This document shows, in pieces, positions 15,542-22,393 of a stretch of 24,726 nucleotides of DNA. Every line of letters begins with the position of its first letter. Position 1 is the first letter of the stretch. The DNA is from CAZDRI01 sp964508055 (lineage in GTDB: Bacteria; Pseudomonadota; Gammaproteobacteria; PS1; Pseudothioglobaceae): contig CAZDRI010000023.1 of the NCBI GenBank assembly GCA_964508055.1, forward strand, positions 1-24,726. The letters are read 5' to 3'. Under the pieces are notes generated by a model that saw only the letters and a list, made by a program, of their open reading frames with translations, did not search any database and was not told the DNA's origin. A program made the translations under genes and the position numbers.

Positions 15542-16609
15542 ATGAGATATACAGGATTAATTGAAAAATATAGAGACCGATTAGCGATTGATAATGACAC
15601 TAAAATAATTTCCTTAGGAGAAGGTAATACGCCTTTGATACAACTTAAAAATATTCCTAAAATCATAAAAAAAGAGGTTGATATATATATTAAGTTTGAA
15701 GGTTTGAATCCTACAGGGTCTTTTAAAGATAGAGGTATGACTATGGCTGTAACTAAAGCTTATGAATCAGGCTCTAAAGCTATAATATGTGCTTCTACTG
15801 GTAACACTTCTGCATCTGCTGCAGCTTATGCTGCTAGAGCTGGTATAAAATCTTTTGTATTAATACCTGAAGGTAAAATTGCAATGGGTAAATTAGCTCA
15901 AGCTATGATTCATGGCTCTGTTATTATTCAAATAAAAGGTAATTTTGATGATGGAATGCGCCTTGTTAAAGAAGTTGCAAATGAAGCTCCAGTATCAATA
16001 GTAAATTCAATAAACCCTTTTAGATTACAAGGTCAAAAAACTCAAGCATTTGAAATTATTGAAGAATTAAAAGATGCACCTGATTATCACTCGCTACCAG
16101 TTGGTAACGCCGGTAATATCACTGCACTTTGGATGGGTTATAATGAATATAAAAATGACTTATTAGCTAATAAACTACCGATAATGCTTGGTTATCAAGC
16201 GGAAGGCTCTGCACCTATTGTTAAAAAAAGAATAATTGAAAATCCTAAAACAATTGCTAGTGCAATATTAATTGGTAACCCACAAAGCTGGGAAAAAGCC
16301 ATAAAAGTTGAAAAAGAATCAAAAGGCTGGTTTGCAGCTTTTAGTGATACAGAGATTTTAAAAACTCAAAAAATGTTAGCTTCAAAAGAAGGCATATTTT
16401 GTGAACCATCATCAGCAGTATCAGTAGCAGGTGTTTTAAATGACATTCAATCTGGGCAAATTAAAGAAGGTTCTAAAATTGTATGTACTTTAACAGGGCA
16501 TGGTCTTAAGGACCCTGATACTGCAATTAACCAATGTCAAGATGAAATGATTAGTATTGAGCCAACATTAGCTAATGTAAAACAAGCAATATTAAATAAT
16601 ATTAAATAG
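15542..16609 (+). CDS. thrC: Threonine synthase
   Basis: 355 aa, the shorter type found with a separate hom gene. It converts O-phosphohomoserine to threonine with PLP. The PLP lysine is Lys62 in NPTGSFKDRG. STGNTSASAAAYAARAG binds the substrate phosphate region, and the glycine-rich LPVGNAGNITA binds the cofactor phosphate. All hallmarks are present and the length is usual. It starts five bases after hom, and its TAG shares its last base with the GTG start of cysM. Together hom and thrC give threonine from aspartate semialdehyde; the kinase for the first step is not in this window. Confidence 0.96.
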   Translation: MRYTGLIEKYRDRLAIDNDTKIISLGEGNTPLIQLKNIPKIIKKEVDIYIKFEGLNPTGSFKDRGMTMAVTKAYESGSKAIICASTGNTSASAAAYAARAGIKSFVLIPEGKIAMGKLAQAMIHGSVIIQIKGNFDDGMRLVKEVANEAPVSIVNSINPFRLQGQKTQAFEIIEELKDAPDYHSLPVGNAGNITALWMGYNEYKNDLLANKLPIMLGYQAEGSAPIVKKRIIENPKTIASAILIGNPQSWEKAIKVEKESKGWFAAFSDTEILKTQKMLASKEGIFCEPSSAVSVAGVLNDIQSGQIKEGSKIVCTLTGHGLKDPDTAINQCQDEMISIEPTLANVKQAILNNIK

Positions 16610-17505
16610 TGGCACAAAAATATCTAACTATAGAAAATACTATTGGCAACACCCCATTAGTAAAATTACAAAAACTAAATAAAAATAGCACTAACACTGT
16701 TTTGCTGAAGCTTGAATGCGATAATCCTACTAGCTCAGTAAAGATAAGAGCAGCTTACAATATGATTAGTCAAGCTGAATTAAATGGTGAAATAAAACCA
16801 GGCACTACTCTTATTGAAGCAACAAGTGGGAATACAGGCATTGCCTTAGCTATGGTTGCAGCAATTAAAGATTATAAAATGGTATTGATAATGCCTGATA
16901 ATTTAAGCCAAGAAAGAAGAGATGCTATGTGTGCTTATGGTGCTAAACTCATTTTAGTAACTGCAAAACAAGGCATGGAAGGAGCAAGAGACTTAGCTTT
17001 AGCTATGCAAAAAAATGGCAAAGGCAAGGTATTAAATCAATTTGCAAATATTAATAATCCTATGGCTCATTATAATTCTACTGCCCCAGAAATATATAAA
17101 GATACTAAGGGAGAAATAACTCATTTTGTAAGTGCTATGGGGACAACTGGCACAATTATGGGAGTTTCAAAATACCTAAAACAAAAAAATAATAATATAA
17201 AAATTATTGGTGTTCAGCCTGATAATAAATCACAAATTGCAGGAATAAGACGCTGGCCTAAAGAATATTTACCTGAAATATATGATAGAAAAGTGTTAGA
17301 TAGGATTATTGATATTTCTGCAACAGAAGCCGAAAATATGGCTAGACAGCTAGCACAAAAAGAAGGAATTTTTGCAGGAGTATCATCTGGTGGCGCTGTT
17401 GCGGCAGCTTTAAAATTATCAAAAGAGCTAACTAATGCAGTTATAGTCACTGTTATCTGCGATAGAGGTGATAGGTATTTATCAACTGGAGTTTTTTCTA
17501 AATGA
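16609..17505 (+). CDS. cysM: Cysteine synthase B (O-acetylserine sulfhydrylase)
   Basis: 298 aa, starting with GTG at 16609. Strong CysM signatures are TIGNTPLVKLQ, IEATSGNTGIALAM, MPDNLSQERRDAM, QGMEGARDLAL, GIRRWPKEYLP and ICDRGDRYLSTGVF. CysM makes cysteine from O-acetylserine and sulfide or thiosulfate. The PLP lysine is Lys45, but the usually invariant aspartate after it (SVKD) is Ile46 here. The rest of the active site is intact, so I expect function with some change. The gene overlaps thrC by one base and trpC by four. Its neighbours belong to other pathways, so the cluster looks like a mixed housekeeping operon. Confidence 0.94.
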   Translation: MAQKYLTIENTIGNTPLVKLQKLNKNSTNTVLLKLECDNPTSSVKIRAAYNMISQAELNGEIKPGTTLIEATSGNTGIALAMVAAIKDYKMVLIMPDNLSQERRDAMCAYGAKLILVTAKQGMEGARDLALAMQKNGKGKVLNQFANINNPMAHYNSTAPEIYKDTKGEITHFVSAMGTTGTIMGVSKYLKQKNNNIKIIGVQPDNKSQIAGIRRWPKEYLPEIYDRKVLDRIIDISATEAENMARQLAQKEGIFAGVSSGGAVAAALKLSKELTNAVIVTVICDRGDRYLSTGVFSK

Positions 17506-18290
17506 ACATATTAGACAAAATTGTTTTAAGAAAAAAACAAGAAATATCCGTAGCAAAAAGAAAAAATAGTGTTGATAAATTAAAAGCAAGCATTAAAAAA
17601 GATATTATTACAAAGCGTGACTTTATTGATTCATTAAAAAACAGTATTTCTAAAAATAGAGCTGCAGTAATCGCAGAGATAAAAAAAGCATCACCAAGCA
17701 AAGGGGTATTAACTGCTGATTTTAATGTTGAAAAAATAGCAAAAAGCTATGAAAAGCATAATGCTACTTGCTTATCAATTTTAACTGATGAATATTTTTT
17801 TCAAGGCAGTTATAAATATTTAATAAATGCTAAAAATGTAACTAACCTACCTGTTATCCGTAAAGATTTCATAATTGATGAATATCAAATTTATGAATCT
17901 AAAGTTATGGGCGCAGATTGTATTTTATTAATTATTGCAATTTTAACTAAAGCAGAAATTATAAATTTTACAAGGCTTGCAAATGATTTAAATATGGATG
18001 TTTTAGTTGAGGTTCATAATGAAAAAGAATTAAATATTGCCTTGAAATGTAATTTAAAAATGATTGGTATTAATAATAGAGATTTAAAAACTTTTAATGT
18101 TGATTTACATACCACGCTTAAATTAAAGGAAAAAGTCCCACAAGATATATTGATTGTTACTGAAAGTGGAATTTTAAAAAAAGCAGATGTTAAGCTAATG
18201 CAAGATAATAATATAAATTGTTTTTTAGTTGGTGAAGCTTTTATGCGAACTAAAAACCCAGGGAAAGCTCTTAAAGAGATGTTTTTTTAA
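17502..18290 (+). CDS. trpC: Indole-3-glycerol phosphate synthase
   Basis: 262 aa (beta-alpha)8 barrel, monofunctional, without a fused TrpF domain. It cyclises CdRP to indole-3-glycerol phosphate in tryptophan synthesis. AEIKKASPSKG (58-68) carries the catalytic Glu59 and Lys61. VIRKDFIIDEYQIYES, DVLVEVHNEKEL, GINNRDLKTF and VTESGI follow in the standard order, and FLVGEAFMR forms the phosphate site. The start overlaps the cysM stop by four bases (ATGA). No other trp genes are nearby, so the pathway is dispersed. Confidence 0.96.
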   Translation: MNILDKIVLRKKQEISVAKRKNSVDKLKASIKKDIITKRDFIDSLKNSISKNRAAVIAEIKKASPSKGVLTADFNVEKIAKSYEKHNATCLSILTDEYFFQGSYKYLINAKNVTNLPVIRKDFIIDEYQIYESKVMGADCILLIIAILTKAEIINFTRLANDLNMDVLVEVHNEKELNIALKCNLKMIGINNRDLKTFNVDLHTTLKLKEKVPQDILIVTESGILKKADVKLMQDNNINCFLVGEAFMRTKNPGKALKEMFF

Positions 18291-18314
18291 ATTAAAAGAA
18301 GAAGGAATTATGGT

Positions 18315-18728
18315 ATGCAAACAAAAGTTAAATGGATAGATGGGGCAATGATGATTGGAGAATCTCAAAGCGGGCATGCTGTTGTTATGGATGGACCAGA
18401 GGCATTTGGCGGTAGAAATATAGGTATTAGACCTATGGAAATGTTATTAATAGGTTTAGGTGGTTGCACTACTTTTGATGTTGTAAGCATATTAAAAAAA
18501 ACTAAACAGGATTTAATTTCTTGTGGGGTAGAAATTAAGGCGAAAAGAGCAGATACACATCCCAAAATATTTACTGATATTCATATTCATTTTATTATAA
18601 AGGGTAATAATATAGAGGAAAAAAAAGTAACAAAAGCTATTGACCTGTCAGCTAATAAATACTGTTCAGCATCACAAATGTTAGCTAGTGCTGCCAATAT
18701 AACTCATGATTTTGAAATAATTAAATGA
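18315..18728 (+). CDS. OsmC-family protein, YhfA type
   Basis: 137 aa and close to E. coli YhfA over its full length (MQTKVKWIDG, GESQSGH, PMEMLLIGLGGC, DVVSILKK, DLSANKYCS). OsmC/Ohr proteins are thiol peroxidases; Cys51 and Cys117 take the positions of the two catalytic cysteines. YhfA itself has no firm physiological role. A GAAGAAGGAAT ribosome site precedes the ATG. It lies 24 bases after trpC, on the same strand, and its TGA overlaps the next gene (ATGA). Confidence 0.9.
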   Translation: MQTKVKWIDGAMMIGESQSGHAVVMDGPEAFGGRNIGIRPMEMLLIGLGGCTTFDVVSILKKTKQDLISCGVEIKAKRADTHPKIFTDIHIHFIIKGNNIEEKKVTKAIDLSANKYCSASQMLASAANITHDFEIIK

Positions 18729-18937
18729 TAAGATGGGTTGGCACTATTGCTGGAATATGTGGAGGTGTTTTAATTGCTCTTAATATAGCTATATCAAAAT
18801 ATGCATTTTTAATTTTTTTAGTATCATCAATTTCATGGCTAATTCAAGGCTATAAAAACAAAGATAATGCCTTAGTTTTATTAAATATTGTTTTTATTGT
18901 TATTGATTTAATTGGCGTTTATAGATGGTTAATATAA
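18725..18937 (+). CDS. Small membrane protein, 70 aa
   Basis: Three hydrophobic stretches (about residues 3-22, 26-42 and 49-69) separated by very short loops, one with GYKNKDN. It overlaps yhfA by four bases, so it should be translated with it. The helix-SWLIQGYKNKDNALVLLN-helix pattern resembles small PnuC/SWEET-like half-transporters seen as unknown proteins in proteobacteria, but I cannot name a family with confidence. Last gene of the run that begins with hom. Confidence 0.7.
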   Translation: MIRWVGTIAGICGGVLIALNIAISKYAFLIFLVSSISWLIQGYKNKDNALVLLNIVFIVIDLIGVYRWLI

Positions 18938-19074
18938 AAAAATCTAATTGATTCTTAAAACAAAGCTAAATTTAAGATAAGTGTTAAAGAAATAGATAAG
19001 GCTAACTTAAATTATAAATTAAATTCTAAACAGTTTATAATATAAAACCTTGCACTAAATTGAATTAAGTAAAG

Positions 19075-19115
19075 GCTACTGAATTGTATTTTTGCACTTA
19101 TTCAATAGTCTTAAT
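19075..19115. repeat. Small dispersed repeat, copy 2
   Basis: Diverged copy of 11124-11167 in the same orientation, ending ten bases before tRNA-Ser. The region 18938-19124 otherwise shows no gene. Confidence 0.5.
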
Positions 19116-19124
19116 ATGCGTTTT

Positions 19125-19217
19125 GGAGAGATGGCCGAGTTGGCTGAAGGCGCTCCCCTGCTAAGGGAGTATGGGCTTTATCTCCCATCGAGGGTTCGAA
19201 TCCCTCTCTCTCCGCCA
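19125..19217 (+). tRNA. tRNA-Ser(GCT)
   Basis: 93 nt with encoded CCA. The acceptor arms are GGAGAGA/TCTCTCC. The anticodon stem CTCCC/GGGAG holds CTGCTAA with anticodon GCT. A long variable arm (about TATGGGCTTTATCTCCCATC) is typical of serine tRNAs, and the T-loop is GTTCGAATC. Its last seven bases and the next 22 recur at 20114-20142, marking this tRNA as the likely edge of the accessory region. Confidence 0.96.
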
Positions 19218-19239
19218 TTAATTCTACTCATCCCCACCA
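19211..19239 (+). repeat. tRNA-Ser end repeat, copy 1 (possible attachment site)
   Basis: 29 bases starting at TCCGCCA of the tRNA and running past CCA are identical to 20114-20142. Weaker similarity continues right to about 19290, including a CCCACAC/GTGCGGG imperfect hairpin. Leftward, the T-arm TTCGAATCCCT matches TTCGTATCCCT at the other copy. Confidence 0.88.
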
Positions 19240-19294
19240 CACTTACTTACACGGCGATACAGCCCACACTGTGCGGGGTTTGTGGCATTCAATT

Positions 19295-19320
19295 CGTTCA
19301 CAAGTTCCTGCTTGGGAATG
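19295..19320. repeat. REP-like palindrome, degenerate copy 3
   Basis: Related to the palindromes at 145 and 220, but with changes that weaken the stem (CGTTCACAAG against CTTGGGAATG). It lies between the tRNA-Ser repeat and the first toxin-antitoxin pair. Confidence 0.7.
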
Positions 19321-19387
19321 CATCTTCCAAATAACATCAGGGACTGTACCTGTCACTAAACTCTACTAAAACAAGCTAAAATCAATT

Positions 19388-19413
19388 CGTTCCCAAGCAG
19401 GAACTTGGGAACG
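19388..19413. repeat. REP-like palindrome, copy 4
   Basis: CGTTCCCAAGC...CTTGGGAACG with a single arm change against copy 2; an A-run follows. It shows that the element next to the RAYT fragment has spread at least 19 kb along this chromosome. Confidence 0.85.
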
Positions 19414-19447
19414 AAAAAAAATATAGGGTTTTAGGGTGTTTTTACCG

Positions 19448-19484
19448 TCTATCATCCACTACCCACTTTTCAAAGTCGGAGGTT
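19448..19484. repeat. 37-nt toxin-end repeat, copy 1
   Basis: TCTATCATCCACTACCCAC then TTTTCAAAGTCGGAGGTT, ending seven bases before the stop codon (19492-19494) of the first toxin gene. Copy 2 at 20245-20281 differs by one base. Confidence 0.88.
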
Positions 19485-19491
19485 TGTAGTA

Positions 19492-19749
19492 TTACTTATA
19501 GGTAGATTTCCTGTGTGCTATCTTAACTACAAATACCGTTAATAGTCTTTTTTGCACACTATATAAAATGCGATATTTTCCTACCCTTAATCTATATTTA
19601 TCTTGAGCTGATAATTTAATTGAGTTATAAGGAAAAGGATTATCTGCTAACCTAGCTATCTCTTCTATGATTTTTGTTAGATATTGTTTGGGAATTTTTC
19701 TCAGTTCTTTTTCAGCAGAAACTTTAACCTCTATTCTATATTTTGCCAT
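19492..19749 (-). CDS. RelE/ParE-superfamily toxin, pair 1
   Basis: 85 aa. The fold pattern is that of RelE-type toxins: an N-terminal beta strand (YRIEVKVS), a helical KELRKIPKQY region, then YRLRVGKYRILYSV and the C-terminal VVKIAHRKSTY. RelE members cleave mRNA in the ribosome; ParE members poison gyrase. The basic core (Arg in YRLRVGKYR) and C-terminal HRKSTY tyrosine favour the RelE side, but this is not certain. Its ATG overlaps the antitoxin gene by 14 nt, giving the normal antitoxin-first order on the minus strand. Confidence 0.88.
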   Translation of the reverse strand: MAKYRIEVKVSAEKELRKIPKQYLTKIIEEIARLADNPFPYNSIKLSAQDKYRLRVGKYRILYSVQKRLLTVFVVKIAHRKSTYK

Positions 19750-19969
19750 CTGCCTTTAAACCAGAAACCACAGACTCAAAAGATAAATTCCCCTCTATTC
19801 TTCTATCTTTAAATGCTTGCAAATCCTCGGCATCCTCTCTTAGCTCATGCATAAGTGCCTCATTAACAATGTCAGATACTGAACGTGATGTTTCTAGTGA
19901 TTTAAGTTTTAAAGCTTTATGTATATCTGGGTTGAAATATATAGTTGAGCGCTTTGTTAATAAAGACAT
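19736..19969 (-). CDS. Ribbon-helix-helix antitoxin, pair 1
   Basis: 77 aa. An N-terminal CopG/MetJ-like RHH segment (RSTIYFNPDIHKALKLKS, then SRSVSDIVNEAL) should bind the operator as a dimer. The acidic C-terminal part (HELREDAEDLQAFKD) is the usual toxin-neutralising region. It is first gene of the pair, expected to repress its own promoter. The AT-rich stretch 19970-20097 upstream carries that promoter, with TAATAACGTTGTAAT as a possible partly palindromic operator. Confidence 0.85.
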   Translation of the reverse strand: MSLLTKRSTIYFNPDIHKALKLKSLETSRSVSDIVNEALMHELREDAEDLQAFKDRRIEGNLSFESVVSGLKADGKI

Positions 19970-20113
19970 GTGTAATTTGACTTATAAAAAAAATAATAGA
20001 CATTATAACATAATAACGTTGTAATGTTTAATATGAAAACTGTAAACACATAATTTATCTAGGGAAAATGGATATTAGATGACAAAACAATTTCAAATTC
20101 GTATCCCTAGAGT

Positions 20114-20142
20114 TCCGCCATTAATTCTACTCATCCCCACCA
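20114..20142 (+). repeat. tRNA-Ser end repeat, copy 2
   Basis: Identical over 29 bases to 19211-19239. Together with 20098-20113 it resembles the last 23 bases of tRNA-Ser (TTCGTATCCCT, five changed bases, TCCGCCA). There is no tRNA here, so it is a transferred tRNA end. Similarity continues to about 20196, including the CCCACAC/GTGCGGG hairpin. Confidence 0.88.
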
Positions 20143-20244
20143 TACTCAACTAAATAGGCAATATAGCCCACACGGTGCGGGGTTTGTCGCATGTGTAAAA
20201 TTTGGATGAGATTTAAAATATGATATTTTGAGTTGTTTTTAACA

Positions 20245-20281
20245 TCTATCATCCACTACCCACCTTTCAAAGTCGGAGGTT
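20245..20281. repeat. 37-nt toxin-end repeat, copy 2
   Basis: Same as 19448-19484 with one substitution, ending four bases before the stop codon (20286-20288) of the second, unrelated-looking toxin gene. Confidence 0.88.
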
Positions 20282-20285
20282 GGGA

Positions 20286-20576
20286 TTAATAATTTTTATA
20301 TGCATTTTTTCTATGCTTCAAATCTACGATAACAACAATCACTTTTTCTTTATCAACGAGGTAAAATAATCTATAGCTTCCCAAACGAAACCTATAATAT
20401 TGAGAAAATTCTCCCTTTAGTTTCTTTATGTTAGAGCCGAAAAATGGATTTTTTCTTAACTGCGGGTAAACAATATCTATAATTTTTTGATATAACTTTT
20501 GATTTATTTTTTCTTTAACTTTGTTGAAGGTTTTTGTTTCTGCAATTTTAAAATTAGACAACTTCCCAATCTCCAT
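20286..20576 (-). CDS. RelE/ParE-superfamily toxin, pair 2
   Basis: 96 aa. The family pattern is present (LKGEFSQYYRFRLGSYRLFY, then VVIVDLKHRKNAY), with an N-terminal extension that includes a long helical stretch (KVKEKINQKLYQKIID). It shares the fold with the first toxin but little direct sequence, so the two pairs are not a recent duplication. mRNA cleavage is the likely activity by family; this is inference. The start overlaps its antitoxin by 23 nt. Confidence 0.88.
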   Translation of the reverse strand: MEIGKLSNFKIAETKTFNKVKEKINQKLYQKIIDIVYPQLRKNPFFGSNIKKLKGEFSQYYRFRLGSYRLFYLVDKEKVIVVIVDLKHRKNAYKNY

Positions 20577-20790
20577 TTTTGGCGTCCTTTAAACCATTTC
20601 TTAAATTTGAGACCAAGTCTTCATCACTCATAATGCTTTTCATTTCAGTATTATCAACATAACTTGATGAATATAAATATTGCATCGTTGCAAATTCAAT
20701 AAAATTTGAAATATTTCGTTTTTGCCCTTCTGCTGCTAACTTAATATTTTTATAAGTATCATCATCTATCCTCATTGTTACTGTTTTCAT
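20554..20790 (-). CDS. Ribbon-helix-helix antitoxin, pair 2
   Basis: 78 aa. It begins KTVTMRIDDDTYKNIKLAAE, then RNISNFIEFA, a classic CopG/RHH DNA-binding unit. The C-terminal half (MSDEDLVSNLRNGLKDAK) should hold the toxin. It is read before the toxin and probably autoregulates the pair from the AT-rich region above 20790. Confidence 0.87.
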   Translation of the reverse strand: MKTVTMRIDDDTYKNIKLAAEGQKRNISNFIEFATMQYLYSSSYVDNTEMKSIMSDEDLVSNLRNGLKDAKNGDWEVV

Positions 20791-21363
20791 AGCCTAACCT
20801 CAATAAATAAAATTAAATTGTATTCTATTTTATTCTAAAGATGTAAAAAATATTCAGTATTTTTGTCTGATAGCTAATATTATTTATAAATAAATTTTAT
20901 AACTAACTATAAAGACTAGCATTTGCACAGCTTTCAACAAATACAAGATAGTAATTCACTATAAATTTTTAATTTTTCGCTGTTTTTATCAGAAATAACA
21001 AGGAATTTTGAGATAGGTTTTCGTATATGCGATACTACACCGCCATAATTAAAAACCAATCTCAAGATGTTTTTTTGTTATGTGAGATATGAGGATGAGA
21101 ACCCTAGATAGGGTTTGGGTGTTGCTTTTCACACAATGTTGTAACTTCGTTATAACAGCCCTTCAGGGTGAGCAAATTTATTTGCGAATATTTCCCTCTT
21201 TGTCATTATTGTTTTTTCCCTATTAAATCAATAAACTATATAGTCCAACCTAAATAATTCACAACTTATTGATTTAAGTAAATAAAATAGCAGTTATTTG
21301 CAATATAAATTGCAACTTTATTGTAATAATATGGCATAATTTCTTGCAAATATTTATCTAAAA
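20791..21363. other. Palindrome-rich gene-free region
   Basis: 573 bases with no supportable gene. Structures seen: a 14-bp arm pair at 21008-21021 and 21052-21065 (13 of 14 match); AACCCTA-GA-TAGGGTT at 21100-21115; CCCT-TC-AGGG at 21159-21168; and GCAAA-TTTA-TTTGC at 21172-21185. The last two resemble, on the minus strand, the TTCGC-AATAAATT-GCTC...AGGG type of REP found in pseudomonads. The part just before 21364 should be the left end and leader of the IS5-type element, but no terminal repeat could be paired because the other end is missing. Confidence 0.6.
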
Positions 21364-21618
21364 ATGAAACCTAAAAAAAGCCCAATACCTCAAAATGACT
21401 TATTTAAAATGCGCCTTGAAAATATCATAGATTTAGACCACGAATTAGTTAAATTATCTAAAAATATTGACTGGGATTCTTTTGATTGTGAATGGGGCAA
21501 ATTATTTAAAAGTAACAAAGGAGCCCCAGCAATAGCAACTAGATTAATAGCAGGGTTGCATTATCTTAAACATCTTTATAATTTATCAGACGAACAAGTT
21601 GTAGCTAGGTGGGTAGAC
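21364..21618 (+). mobile_element. IS5-family transposase, N-terminal fragment
   Basis: 85 codons (MKPKKSPIPQNDLFK...) match the N-terminal DUF772-type helical domain of IS5-group transposases, with HELVKLSKNIDWDSFD, RLIAGLHYLKHLYNLSDE and VVARWV. The similarity stops at VARWVD (21618). The frame then runs into antisense hsdR sequence and ends at 21661-21663. The DDE catalytic domain and the right inverted repeat are missing, so the element is dead. A deletion that joined it to hsdR probably removed both the rest of the IS and most of hsdR. Confidence 0.85.
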
Positions 21619-22393
21619 AGAGGATTTTTACTTCTCTTTTGGAGCTATCAGGGAAGTAAATAAAGTTACGAATAATATCACGCAAACGAGCTTTATCAAA
21701 AATCCCTTGAATCAATGTAAAAAGCGAGTCAATACCATCTTTTTCTAATTTTTCATCACCTGTGATTTTTCGCCAAGCGTAAAAAAATTAATAAGGGGCA
21801 AAAAATGAACCTATCTTGTTATTTACACCATCACTAATAATATAAAAAGCATTATATTTAAATAACTCTGGAATATCTCGCTTGTATCTAGTGGTTAGCT
21901 GTACATAAGCATCATAAATTGTTGCTTCTTCTCGAATGGCAGATTTAAATTCAAACACTACCAAAGGCAAGCCATTGATATATAAAATGCTATCGGGTAT
22001 GCGCTTTTCAAACTGGGCGATTTCCATTTGATTAACGATTTTATAAAGGTTTTGATCATCAGCAGAATAATCAATCAGTTGAACAAATAAATATTTTTGA
22101 TTACGGTCTTCACGCTTTAACAAAAAACCATCTGATACCATCTTCATAATGGCTTTATTACTTTCGTATAAATCAAAGGTAGATTTGCCCTCTAGCTGAC
22201 AAATAATGCTATCAATCTCTGATGGCGTGATATTATCCTTTGCATACCGCGACTGCAAAAAATCTCGCAAATCATCTTTAATCAAAACATCGATTAAATT
22301 ACGGTTTAATCCTCCACCTGGCACATGGAAAATACCTTGTTTTAAAAGCAGTTCAATAATTGCTTGTTCTAAGGCAGATTCAGTGAATTTCAT
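21618..22393 (-). pseudogene. hsdR: Type I restriction enzyme HsdR, N-terminal remnant with premature stop
   Basis: From the ATG at 22393 (overlapping the preceding gene's TGA as ATGA; a GTG at 22402 is less likely), 201 codons encode the HSDR_N nuclease domain. The PD-(D/E)xK motif is visible as Asp134 in RIPDSILYI and E148-F-K150 in VVFEFKSA. A TAA at 21788-21790 then interrupts the frame right after GSFFAPY. Beyond it the same frame continues with typical HsdR sequence (FFYAWRKITGDEK, DGIDSLFTLIQGIFDK, RDIIRNFIYFPDSSKREVKI) until it meets the IS5 fragment near 21618. The helicase and C-terminal domains (some 750 residues) are absent. It is non-functional for ATP-dependent restriction. Confidence 0.92.

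Noticed and set aside
19092..19334. An 80-codon plus-strand reading frame
   Set aside because: It runs straight through tRNA-Ser and the repeat; its peptide is just translated tRNA sequence.
19743..20024. A 93-codon plus-strand reading frame
   Set aside because: Antisense shadow of the pair 1 antitoxin gene with no family features.
19198..20142. A complete integrative element at tRNA-Ser
   Set aside because: The repeats fit attachment sites, but the 0.9-kb interval has only a toxin-antitoxin pair and no integrase is visible anywhere in the window.
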